This document shows positions 46,972 to 55,900 of a stretch of DNA of 64,000 bases, one piece after another. This DNA comes from Pseudomonas sp. GM21 (lineage in GTDB: Bacteria > Pseudomonadota > Gammaproteobacteria > Pseudomonadales > Pseudomonadaceae). A program made the translations under genes and the position numbers. Location of the stretch: assembly GCF_000282215.1 (NCBI RefSeq), contig NZ_AKJS01000034.1, positions 1-64,000 on the forward strand, read 5' to 3'. Positions within the stretch are counted from its first letter, which is position 1. Each line of letters begins with the position of its first letter. The notes under the pieces were generated by a model, which saw nothing but the letters and a program-made list of their open reading frames with translations, was not told the origin of the DNA and did no database searches.

Positions 46972-47082
46972 GATCGTTCCCACGCTCCGCGTGGGAACAC
47001 ATCCAATGACGCTCTGCGTCACACACCGGAAGGGACGCAGAGCGTCCCAGGCGGCATTCCCACGCAGAGCGTGGGAACGATC
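46972..47082. repeat. Compound inverted repeat (family C, GTTCCCACGC...)
   Basis: Outer arms GATCGTTCCCACGC (46972) and GCGTGGGAACGATC (ending 47082) enclose smaller palindromes TGACGCTCTGCGTCA (47007-47021) and GGGACGCAGAGCGTCCC (47032-47048). Each outer arm is itself palindromic. It is a common P. fluorescens-group intergenic repeat. Confidence 0.88.
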
Positions 47083-47391
47083 AACGCAGGTCCAATAATT
47101 ATCGGCTTCAGTTGTAGGTGCTTTCCCACTGTTACCCATCACCCTTCAAGTAACTGAATGTGTAACCGCCCGCGTAAATCCGGGGCGATGGGAAACGTCA
47201 AAGCCCATTCCCGGGCCGCTTCAGCCCCCCTGAAAAATAAGACACAACGCCAAGCTTGCCGGATTTGCGGGGTTTGCCAATAATAGGCCCGCAATTTGCT
47301 ACATAGATCGGTTTACTGTCTTTTGCTCCTGCATGATTTTGCAGGGCTGTCAACGCGCTCTGGCGGCTTTCTCGGTGCTTCTGTAATTAGT

Positions 47392-47407
47392 TGTCGCATT
47401 GAAGAAA
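47392..47407 (+). promoter_or_regulatory. ArgR half-site upstream of aotJ
   Basis: TGTCGC-N8-AA, the half-site pattern known for the AraC-type ArgR of Pseudomonas. A degenerate TGTCGT follows at 47423. It lies 169 bp before the aotJ ATG. Binding is inferred from the motif and from argR at the end of the same operon. Confidence 0.6.
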
Positions 47408-47575
47408 TATCGGCTTCGGGCCTGTCGTTAGAATGCCGATCACTCGCTCGTTGTGGCTCGCGTTGAAAAAAGCGCGCGATTCCTACAGCGCAGCATCGTT
47501 GTCTGGTTCTACTCACTCGCATATTGGGCTATCGCTCACTCTGCCGTTTTTGCCCTTTACCGATGGAGTCCCAAG

Positions 47576-48352
47576 ATGAAGAAACTCGTGCTGCTTGGCG
47601 CCCTGGCACTGTCCGTGCTGTCCCTGCCAACCTTCGCCGATGAAAAGCCTCTGAAAATTGGCATCGAAGCGGCTTACCCTCCGTTCGCTTCCAAAGCACC
47701 GGACGGCAGCATCGTTGGTTTCGACTACGACATCGGCAATGCCCTGTGCGAAGAGATGAAGGTCAAGTGCGTGTGGGTCGAGCAAGAGTTCGACGGTCTG
47801 ATCCCGGCACTGAAAGTGCGCAAGATCGACGCGATCCTGTCGTCCATGTCGATCACTGAAGACCGCAAGAAGTCTGTCGACTTCACCAACAAGTACTACA
47901 ACACCCCGGCCCGCCTGGTCATGAAGGCTGGCACCCAAGTCAGCGATGGCCTGACTGAATTGAAGGGCAAGAACATCGGCGTGCAACGTGGTTCGATCCA
48001 CGAGCGTTTTGCCCGCGAAGTCCTGGCTCCGCTGGGTGCCGAGATCAAGCCTTACGGTTCGCAGAACGAAATTTACCTCGACGTGGCCGCTGGCCGCCTC
48101 GATGGCACCGTGGCGGACGCTACGCTGTTGAATGACGGCTTCTTGAAAACCGACGCAGGCAAAGGCTTCGCGTTCGCGGGCCCGGCCTTCACCGACGTCA
48201 AATACTTCGGCGACGGCGTAGGTATTGCTGTTCGCAAAGGTGACACGGCTGATCTGGAGAAGCTCAACGCCGCCATCGTCGCCATTCGTGAGAACGGCAA
48301 GTACAAGCAAATCCAGGACAAGTACTTCGACTTCGACATTTACGGCAAGTAA
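47576..48352 (+). CDS. aotJ: Arginine/ornithine ABC transporter, binding protein
   Basis: A 258-residue periplasmic solute-binding protein (SBP_bac_3). The signal peptide (1-21, ending PTFA) is followed by [22 protein letters not shown] and [13 protein letters not shown], the two-lobe amino-acid-binding pattern with [16 protein letters not shown]. It captures arginine or ornithine for AotQMP. The ATG at 47576 gives a proper signal peptide. It is the first gene of aotJQMOP-argR. Confidence 0.93.
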   Translation: MKKLVLLGALALSVLSLPTFADEKPLKIGIEAAYPPFASKAPDGSIVGFDYDIGNALCEEMKVKCVWVEQEFDGLIPALKVRKIDAILSSMSITEDRKKSVDFTNKYYNTPARLVMKAGTQVSDGLTELKGKNIGVQRGSIHERFAREVLAPLGAEIKPYGSQNEIYLDVAAGRLDGTVADATLLNDGFLKTDAGKGFAFAGPAFTDVKYFGDGVGIAVRKGDTADLEKLNAAIVAIRENGKYKQIQDKYFDFDIYGK

Positions 48353-48444
48353 ATACGTCGCAACGACAAGTCAGAAATGGCGCAAGCAACAGGATCTCTG
48401 AGGTTTGCGCCATTTTTTCATCCCAACTTTCGAGGACCTGAATC

Positions 48445-49134
48445 ATGTTGAAAGGCTACGGGGCTGTCATCCTCGATGGCGCATGGCTGACGCTTCAGCT
48501 CGCCTTGTCGTCCATGGTCCTGGCCATCGTTCTGGGGCTGATCGGCGTTGCGCTGCGTCTGTCGCCGATTCGCTGGCTGGCCTGGCTGGGCGATCTGTAC
48601 TCCACGGTGATCCGCGGTATTCCTGATCTGGTGCTGATCCTGCTGATTTTCTACGGCGGCCAGGACCTGCTCAACCGCGTTGCACCGCTGCTCGGTTTTG
48701 ACGATTACATCGACTTGAACCCCTTGGCCGCCGGTATCGGCACCCTGGGTTTCATCTTCGGTGCGTACCTGTCGGAAACCTTCCGTGGCGCCTTCATGGC
48801 AATCCCGAAAGGGCAGGCAGAAGCCGGCATGGCGTACGGCATGAGCAGCTTTCAGGTGTTCTTCCGGGTATTGGTGCCTCAGATGATTCGCCTGGCGATT
48901 CCGGGCTTTACCAATAACTGGCTGGTGTTGACCAAGGCCACCGCGTTGATTTCGGTGGTGGGTCTGCAAGACATGATGTTCAAGGCCAAGCAGGCGGCAG
49001 ATGCCACCCGCGAGCCTTTCACCTTCTTCCTCGCGGTGGCGGCGATGTACCTGGTGATCACCAGTGTCTCGTTGCTGGCATTGCGTCACCTTGAGAAGCG
49101 CTACTCGGTAGGCGTAAGGGCGGCCGATCTATGA
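48445..49134 (+). CDS. aotQ: Arginine/ornithine ABC transporter, permease
   Basis: A 229-residue HisQ/GlnP-type inner-membrane permease with about five TMs and the EAA loop EAGMAYGMSSFQVFFRVLVPQ (near 128-150) that contacts the ATPase. It pairs with AotM to form the channel. ATG 48445 follows CGAGGACC; its stop overlaps the aotM start by 4 bp. Confidence 0.93.
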   Translation: MLKGYGAVILDGAWLTLQLALSSMVLAIVLGLIGVALRLSPIRWLAWLGDLYSTVIRGIPDLVLILLIFYGGQDLLNRVAPLLGFDDYIDLNPLAAGIGTLGFIFGAYLSETFRGAFMAIPKGQAEAGMAYGMSSFQVFFRVLVPQMIRLAIPGFTNNWLVLTKATALISVVGLQDMMFKAKQAADATREPFTFFLAVAAMYLVITSVSLLALRHLEKRYSVGVRAADL

Positions 49135-49829
49135 TCTTCGACTACAACGTCATCTGGGAGGCCATGCCACTGTACCTCGGTGGCCTGGTGACTACCCTCA
49201 AATTGCTCGCGCTGTCGCTGTTTTTTGGCCTGCTGTGCGCGTTGCCGCTGGGCCTGATGCGGGTCTCGAAGAACGCGGCCGTCAACATGACTGCCTGGCT
49301 CTACACCTACGTGATCCGCGGCACGCCGATGCTGGTGCAGCTGTTTTTGATCTACTACGGGTTGGCGCAATTCGAAGCGGTACGTGAAAGCTTCCTCTGG
49401 CCGTGGCTGTCCAGCGCAACGTTCTGTGCGTGCCTGGCCTTTGCGATCAACACCAGCGCCTACACCGCCGAGATCATCGCCGGCAGCCTGCGGGCCACGC
49501 CGAATGGCGAGATCGAAGCCGCCAAGGCGATGGGCATGTCGCGCTACAAAATGTACAAGCGCATCCTGCTGCCATCGGCCCTGCGCCGGGCGCTGCCGCA
49601 GTACAGCAACGAAGTGATCATGATGCTGCAGACCACCAGTCTGGCGTCCATCGTGACCCTGATCGACATCACCGGTGCCGCGCGCACGGTCAACGCCCAG
49701 TTCTACCTGCCGTTTGAGGCGTACATCACGGCGGGCGTGTTCTATCTGTGCCTGACCTTCATTCTGGTGAAGCTGTTCAAAATGGCCGAGCGCCGCTGGC
49801 TGGGCTACCTGGCCCCGCGGAAGCACTGA
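49131..49829 (+). CDS. aotM: Arginine/ornithine ABC transporter, permease
   Basis: A 232-residue HisM-type permease with about five TMs and the EAA loop EAAKAMGMSRYKMYKRILLP (near 126-145). It forms the second half of the channel with AotQ. Its start lies within the aotQ stop (ATGA). aotO begins 1 bp after its stop. Confidence 0.93.
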   Translation: MIFDYNVIWEAMPLYLGGLVTTLKLLALSLFFGLLCALPLGLMRVSKNAAVNMTAWLYTYVIRGTPMLVQLFLIYYGLAQFEAVRESFLWPWLSSATFCACLAFAINTSAYTAEIIAGSLRATPNGEIEAAKAMGMSRYKMYKRILLPSALRRALPQYSNEVIMMLQTTSLASIVTLIDITGAARTVNAQFYLPFEAYITAGVFYLCLTFILVKLFKMAERRWLGYLAPRKH

Positions 49830-49830
49830 T

Positions 49831-50943
49831 ATGGAACGCATCGATCATGCATTGCCGTGGAGCCACCTGGGCAGCGAACGCCAGATTTCGGTGTTCCGTT
49901 TCGGCATCGGTGAGCGCAAGGCCTACATCCAGGCCAGCCTGCACGCCGATGAGCTGCCGGGGATGCGCACGGCCTGGGAGCTGAAAAAGCGCCTGGCCGA
50001 GCTCGAAACCCAAGGCTTGCTCAATGGCGTGATCGAGTTGGTCCCAGTGGCCAACCCACTGGGCCTCGGTCAGCTGTTGCAGGGCAATCATCAGGGGCGG
50101 TTCGACGCGGGCAGCGGCAAGAACTTCAACCGCGATTTCGTTGAGCTGAGCGCGCCAGTGGCCGCTGCGCTGGACGGACATCTGGGTGATGATCCGCACG
50201 CTAATATTCGCCTGATCCGTCAGGCAATGGCCGATCATTTGGCCGCATTGCCAGAGGCGAGTAGCCAGTTGCAAGGCATGCAGCGCATCTTGCTCAGCCA
50301 CGCCTGCACCGCCGACGTCGTTCTGGATTTGCACTGCGATGCTGAAGCGGCGCTGCACATGTATGCCTTGCCGCAGCACTGGCCGCAGTGGCGTTCGTTG
50401 GCCGCGCACCTGAATGTGCGGGTCGGTTTGCTGGCAGAAGATTCCGGCGGCAGTTCCTTCGACGAGGCCTGTTCGCTGCCGTGGTTGCGTCTGTCGCGCT
50501 TGTTCCCCGATGCGCAAATTCCGCTGGCCTGTCTGGCGACTACCATTGAACTGGGTGGTCAGGCCGATACCGGTCGTGTTGAGTCAGTGGCTCATGCCGA
50601 AGGCATTCTGGCGTTCCTCGCCGAGCAAGGACTGATCAGCGGCGAATGGCCCCAGCCTGCGCAAGAAGCGTGCGAAGGCCTGCCGTTCGACGGCACTGAA
50701 TTGCTGTTTGCACCGCACCCGGGTGTGGTGAGTTTCCTGCGTAAACCCGGTGAGTGGATCGAAGCCGGTGACGAGATTTTTGAAGTGATCGATCCGTTGT
50801 CGGATCGGGTCAGCACGGTGTGTGCTGGTACGTCCGGGGTGCTGTTTGCCATTGAACGGCTGCGTTATGCCCAACCCGGTTTCTGGCTGGCCAAGGTGGC
50901 GGGGCGCGAAGCGCTGCGTCACGGGCGCTTGCTCAACGACTGA
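49831..50943 (+). CDS. aotO: AotO, succinylglutamate desuccinylase/aspartoacylase-family protein
   Basis: A 370-residue zinc carboxypeptidase-like protein of the aspartoacylase/AstE family, encoded within the aot operon as in P. aeruginosa. Zinc ligands are suggested by ASLHADELPG (H near 36, E near 39) and VLDLHCDAEA (H near 170). It may hydrolyse an N-acylated amino acid; in P. aeruginosa it was not needed for arginine transport. It is translationally close to aotM (1-bp gap). Confidence 0.9.
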   Translation: MERIDHALPWSHLGSERQISVFRFGIGERKAYIQASLHADELPGMRTAWELKKRLAELETQGLLNGVIELVPVANPLGLGQLLQGNHQGRFDAGSGKNFNRDFVELSAPVAAALDGHLGDDPHANIRLIRQAMADHLAALPEASSQLQGMQRILLSHACTADVVLDLHCDAEAALHMYALPQHWPQWRSLAAHLNVRVGLLAEDSGGSSFDEACSLPWLRLSRLFPDAQIPLACLATTIELGGQADTGRVESVAHAEGILAFLAEQGLISGEWPQPAQEACEGLPFDGTELLFAPHPGVVSFLRKPGEWIEAGDEIFEVIDPLSDRVSTVCAGTSGVLFAIERLRYAQPGFWLAKVAGREALRHGRLLND

Positions 50944-50970
50944 CTGACTGTTTTTGTGAGAACCGACCGC

Positions 50971-51735
50971 ATGTACAAACTTGAAGTCCAAGACCTGCAT
51001 AAACGCTATGGCAGTCACGAAGTGCTCAAGGGCGTGTCCCTGAAAGCGGCGGCTGGCGATGTGATCAGCATCATCGGCTCCAGTGGCTCCGGCAAAAGTA
51101 CCTTCCTGCGCTGCATCAACCTGCTGGAGCAGCCGCACGCGGGCAAGATTCTGCTCAACAACGAAGAGCTGAAACTGGTCGCCAACAAGGACGGCGCTCT
51201 GAAGGCGGCCGACCCGAAACAGCTGCAACGCATGCGTTCGCGCCTGTCGATGGTGTTCCAGCATTTCAACCTGTGGTCGCACATGACCGCGCTGGAAAAC
51301 ATCATGGAAGCGCCGGTTCACGTACTGGGCATGTCCAAGGCCGAAGCCCGGGAAAAAGCCGAGCACTACCTGAACAAGGTAGGCGTGGGTCACCGCAAGG
51401 ACGCCTACCCTGGCCACATGTCCGGCGGCGAACAGCAGCGAGTGGCCATTGCCCGTGCGCTGGCGATGGAACCTGAAGTGATGCTGTTTGACGAGCCGAC
51501 GTCCGCACTCGACCCGGAACTGGTCGGCGACGTGCTGAAAGTCATGCAGGCCCTGGCCCAGGAAGGCCGGACCATGGTGGTGGTGACGCACGAAATGGGC
51601 TTTGCCCGTGAAGTGTCGAACCAGTTGGTGTTCCTGCACAAAGGTGTCGTCGAAGAAAGTGGCAACCCGCGTGAAGTGCTGGTTAATCCGCAGTCTGAAC
51701 GTTTGCAACAATTCCTCTCGGGCAGCCTCAAGTAA
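50971..51735 (+). CDS. aotP: Arginine/ornithine ABC transporter, ATP-binding protein
   Basis: A 254-residue ABC ATPase. Walker [10 protein letters not shown] (near 32-40), signature [15 protein letters not shown] and Walker [15 protein letters not shown] are intact, with a switch histidine in VVTHEMGF. It powers AotQM. I chose ATG 50971 over the upstream GTG because it matches the usual family N-terminus; the ribosome site GAGAACC is modest. Confidence 0.93.
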   Translation: MYKLEVQDLHKRYGSHEVLKGVSLKAAAGDVISIIGSSGSGKSTFLRCINLLEQPHAGKILLNNEELKLVANKDGALKAADPKQLQRMRSRLSMVFQHFNLWSHMTALENIMEAPVHVLGMSKAEAREKAEHYLNKVGVGHRKDAYPGHMSGGEQQRVAIARALAMEPEVMLFDEPTSALDPELVGDVLKVMQALAQEGRTMVVVTHEMGFAREVSNQLVFLHKGVVEESGNPREVLVNPQSERLQQFLSGSLK

Positions 51736-51797
51736 TAGCTCCCGTTACGCACTGGGATAGTGCATGCTTCGCAATTTAGAGGCTGGCCCCGATCCCC

Positions 51798-51887
51798 TGT
51801 GGGAGCGAGCCTGCTCGCGAATGCGGTGTGACATTCAACGTAGATGTCGACTGATTCACCGCTTTCGCGAGCAGGCTCGCTCCCACA
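51798..51887. repeat. REP-type inverted repeat pair (family B, GGGAGCGAGCCTGCT)
   Basis: Two 23-bp inverted arms (51798-51820 and 51865-51887) separated by 44 bp, between aotP and argR. A diverged copy is at 59378-59471. This is a very common P. fluorescens-group repeat. Confidence 0.9.
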
Positions 51888-51980
51888 TTTAGATCGCTGC
51901 AGGTTTTGAGATTTGCGTTCATTTACGGGCTAGCATTGGTCCGTGCCTTCATTACTGATTTTCGTTTCGGATTGCCCGCC

Positions 51981-52961
51981 ATGACTGCCCATCGAATTGG
52001 TTTCCTGATTTGGCCCAGCACTAAAGCACTGACGCTTGCGCTGGCTGAGGAGGCCTTGCGTGTTGCCCAGCGTGTGCATCCGGACGTGGTTTACGAACTG
52101 TCGTTTTTGCAGGCCGAACCGCCGACCGAAGGCGCCTGGCAATTGCCGGGTGAACCGTGGGCCGGCAAGCTCGAAAATTTCCAGAAGCTGTTTCTGCTCG
52201 CCGATGAGCCACCGACCACACTCGCGCCGGCGCTCAGCAGTGCGTTGAAACAATTGGTGCGGGCCGGTTGCGTGATTGGCGGTTTGTCGGCCGGTGTCTA
52301 CCCATTGGCGCAATTGGGTTTGCTCGACGGCTATCGCGCTGCCGTGCATTGGCGCTGGCAGGACGATTTCGCCGAACGCTTCCCGAAAGTCATCGCCACC
52401 AGCCATCTATTCGATTGGGATCGCGATCGCCTGACGGCGTGCGGCGGCCTGTCGGTACTCGACTTGCTGTTGGCAGTATTGGCCCGTGATCACGGCGCCG
52501 AACTGGCCGGCGCCGTGTCCGAAGAGTTGGTCGTCGAGCGCATCCGCGAAGGCGGCGAGCGCCAACGCATTCCGCTGCAAAACCGTCTCGGTTCCAGCCA
52601 TCCCAAGCTCACGCAAGCGGTGTTGCTGATGGAAGCCAACATCGAAGAGCCGCTGACCACCGACGAAATCGCCCAGCATGTGTGCGTATCCCGTCGACAG
52701 CTGGAGCGCATCTTCAAGCAATACCTCAACCGTGTGCCGAGCCAGTATTACCTTGAGCTGCGCTTGAATAAGGCGCGGCAGATGTTGATGCAAACCAGCA
52801 AGTCGATCATCCAGATCGGCCTGTCGTGTGGCTTCTCTTCGGGGCCGCATTTCTCCAGCGCCTACCGCAACTTCTTCGGTGCCACGCCGCGGGAGGATCG
52901 CAACCAGCGGCGCAGCAGCAGCCCGTTCGAGTTGTCGTCGGTGCCATCCGAGCGCGGTTGA
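51981..52961 (+). CDS. argR: ArgR, AraC-family arginine regulator
   Basis: A 326-residue AraC-family regulator with an N-terminal class I glutamine-amidotransferase-like ligand domain (GFLIWPSTKALTLALAEEAL, CVIGGLSAGVYPLAQLG) and a C-terminal double helix-turn-helix (DEIAQHVCVSRRQLERIFKQYL and IIQIGLSCGFSSGPHFSSAYRNFFG). In Pseudomonas, ArgR activates aot and aru operons with arginine. Position downstream of aotP and the TGTCGC-N8-AA sites before aotJ and aruC agree. The stop is 1 bp from the convergent toxin gene's stop. Confidence 0.93.
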   Translation: MTAHRIGFLIWPSTKALTLALAEEALRVAQRVHPDVVYELSFLQAEPPTEGAWQLPGEPWAGKLENFQKLFLLADEPPTTLAPALSSALKQLVRAGCVIGGLSAGVYPLAQLGLLDGYRAAVHWRWQDDFAERFPKVIATSHLFDWDRDRLTACGGLSVLDLLLAVLARDHGAELAGAVSEELVVERIREGGERQRIPLQNRLGSSHPKLTQAVLLMEANIEEPLTTDEIAQHVCVSRRQLERIFKQYLNRVPSQYYLELRLNKARQMLMQTSKSIIQIGLSCGFSSGPHFSSAYRNFFGATPREDRNQRRSSSPFELSSVPSERG

Positions 52962-52962
52962 G

Positions 52963-55900
52963 TTACTCGTCGATCTCGGAACCTTCAGAGGTGGAAATTT
53001 CCATTTCCCCTCGATTGATGACTTCGTCCAAGCCGAAATCTGCTCCCGTGCGTTCGTAATAATTGATTAGCCGTAACAGGCTTTCCTCTGACAACGGGTT
53101 GCCTCTCAACGTAATGTTTTCCGCAGTTTCCACTGGCAGTTCCATCAAGTCGCTGGGTACTGTGGTGATCGCATTCGAGCTCAAATCCGCCCAGTCCAGT
53201 TCCTCCAGGTTAAGCAAGCCTTTGGGTATTTCGGTGATGCCGGCGTTGTTGAGCAGGACGGTCGCCAACCCCGGCATTTGCGAAAGATCAGGTGGTTGTG
53301 TCAGTGGGTTATAGCCCAGGTCGAGATAATCGAGCTGGTCCATTCCGGCCAGTGCGTTTGCCGACTCTGCTGACAGGCTGACACGACAGTTGGGAAGCGA
53401 CAGTGACCTGAGTTTTCCCATGTTGAACACGGCATCGGGAATGTCACCTAGCGTGCAGTTGCGCAACCTCAGGCTTTTGAGGTTCGGGAAGGCCTCCAGG
53501 AATCGGCCGGCACGTGTCAAGCCATCCTCACTCAGCAACTCCAGCGCGGACACATGACTGAAGTCTGCACTCAGGGTGGGCAGTTCTCCGATGATGATCG
53601 GGCGAATGCTCAACTCGTAAGTGGGTTCCAGGCTGTCGCCGAAATCATCCAGTGCGGCTTCACGCTGCCAGCACTTCTCCACCAGTTGCTTGAACTCGTC
53701 GCGGTTGGCTTGCTCGGCAATCAGTTGCAGGGGGCTGAACGGTTCGCCTGTTAAAGGATGCTGGGCGGGAAGGTCGGCGGTCCAGGCAGACAAATCGGTT
53801 CTCAAGCGAGTCAGCTCCTCTTCCAGGCGCGACAGGTCTGCCCGACCATCCTCCAGTGTGCCCGGCAACTCGTAGACAAATTCACTCGCTTGCTCGACTT
53901 CCATACCAGGGTACAGCGTCCTGACGCGATCAATATCCGCCTCGGGTGCGTAGACCCCCATGTCGTAAGCGCTGTCGAAATGATGTTGTTTGACAAGTTC
54001 CCGTGAGCGGTTGGAAATCGGGTTGTGCGTAAGGTGCACACCGCGTTTTTCGTACAGCGAACTCTCGAACAACTCGACAGGCAACTCACTGATCTTGTTG
54101 TTCATCAGCAGGAGGGTATCGAGTTTTGGATGCTGCAGGGCTCCGACCGGGATGGCGGTCAAGTTGGTATCGCTTAGATCAAGGTGAACAAGTTCGTTCA
54201 TCGAGTCGATGCGAGGTACGATTTCGAACGGGTTTTTGTACAGGTCCAGCATGACCAATTTGTTCAATGCAGTCAGTTTTGACCACGTGGCAGTGTTCAT
54301 CCTGATACCGCAATTACTTAACACCAGCGCATCGAGGTTCGGCATTCGGGTGATGGCCTCGGGGAGGGTGGTCAAGGCGAAACGGCGCAGCTCCAGGCGG
54401 CGAAGCCCACTAAATCGGTTCAGGAACTCCGACACACCCTGCGCAGTATGATTACCTTCCAGAGATAGCAGCGACACATGGCTGAAGTCGGCGGTGAGTG
54501 TCGGCATGTCGCCCAGGATCGGTTCTGCAAACCTCAGCACATACTGCTCGCTGCCATCTGGCGCGTCGAAATCCCGTTCGGACTGGCGGCGCCAGCTGCG
54601 CTGGATTTCCTGGGCTAGCTGGGTGCGATTGCGACGCGCGACCTCGCGGTCCAGATCGCTCAGTGCAAGTCGGGTTTGCGGGTGGGCGGTCGGGGCGTCG
54701 TTGATCCAGCGCCCCAGATCCTGGTGCAGACGGGCCAGCTCGTTTGCCAGCCGTGATAGTTCTACACGGGCGCCACTGGGATGACGCTGCAGCATGAGGA
54801 CCATGGACTGGATTTCGTCCTCGGAGATGCTTGGGTAAACCTCGCGCACCCTTTCGTTGAGCGTTGGCGTTGCGGGACCAATGTGCGGGTAACCTTCCGT
54901 ACCTCCGGGCAGGCGCATGGTCGTTGGATCATAGAAGGGTTTTCGATGAGGGTTTTTCGCAAAGAGTGCACGAAGCTGTGGGTGGTCCAGGGCCTGCGTG
55001 GAAATGCGCTGTTTGAGCAGTAGCCCTTCTCCAATGGAGAAGCCCTGTGTGGTGCGCTCGGTATCCGGCAGTGCCTGAAGGATGGCTTGATAAAAGTCGC
55101 CAGAGAACAGCGGCGTCTGGCTGTCATCAAGCACTTGGTAAACGCCGTTTTCGTTGCGCACCAGCGTTTTTCGGATCGATGCGTCGACGGGTCCAATGCT
55201 GTCGCGCACGGTCCCGTCAGGGGCGAAGTCCCTCACCTCGATGCGCACATCGGCAGGCCATCCGGGTAGCAAATCCAGGCTGTGCAAGGCGAGCGTGTGG
55301 GTGTCTGCGGTCGCCAGGGCATCAGAAAAGAGGCCTTCATAGGCTCGGGATGCGCGCACAGCCTCCAGGGCTTTTCTTGCTACGTCCTTCAGGCGTTGAG
55401 GTGTGGTCCCATTGTGCAATTGCCTCAGTTCGTTACCCGACGCATTGCTCGCCAGCTCATGAGCAATATCGGTCGGTAGCCCCTCAAAGTCGGCGAGCAG
55501 TCGTTGGGTGGGCAGGTCTTCGGTCGTTTCCTGTTCGCGATAACGAAGCTCGAACAGCGACTTGCGGTAGTTTCGGGCGATATCCGCGGTTTGCTTTCGC
55601 AAGGTATGTGTCTGGGCTCCCGGTTCGGGCAGGAGGGTATCGACAGGCCATGAGTCGAACCGGGTCAGCAACTGATGCTGCATGAGCGGATCAGCCTTGC
55701 TGTATTGCTCAGGCTGGTCGCTGCCAATCTGTTCGATAAACGTCTGAATATCCCGGTCGATCCTGAATCGCTTGATCGTGTCGGTCAGCAGCGATGGCGG
55801 GCGATGGTTTTCGACATGGGTTTCTCGCAGCACGTTGTCGTGATAACCGCTGATTCGCAGAATCTGTTCACGCTCGGCGCTGGAAAACGATTCGACACTG

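Larger units (their letters stand above)
46910..47575. promoter_or_regulatory. acs-aotJ intergenic region
   Basis: It contains the acs terminator, a compound inverted repeat (46972-47082) and the aotJ promoter region with an ArgR half-site at 47392-47407. I see no gene here; the frame opening at 47453 is only an upstream extension of aotJ without a ribosome site. Confidence 0.6.

Noticed and set aside
46972..47082. Possible small CRISPR array
   Set aside because: The repeats are nested palindromes without regular unique spacers; it is a REP-like element.
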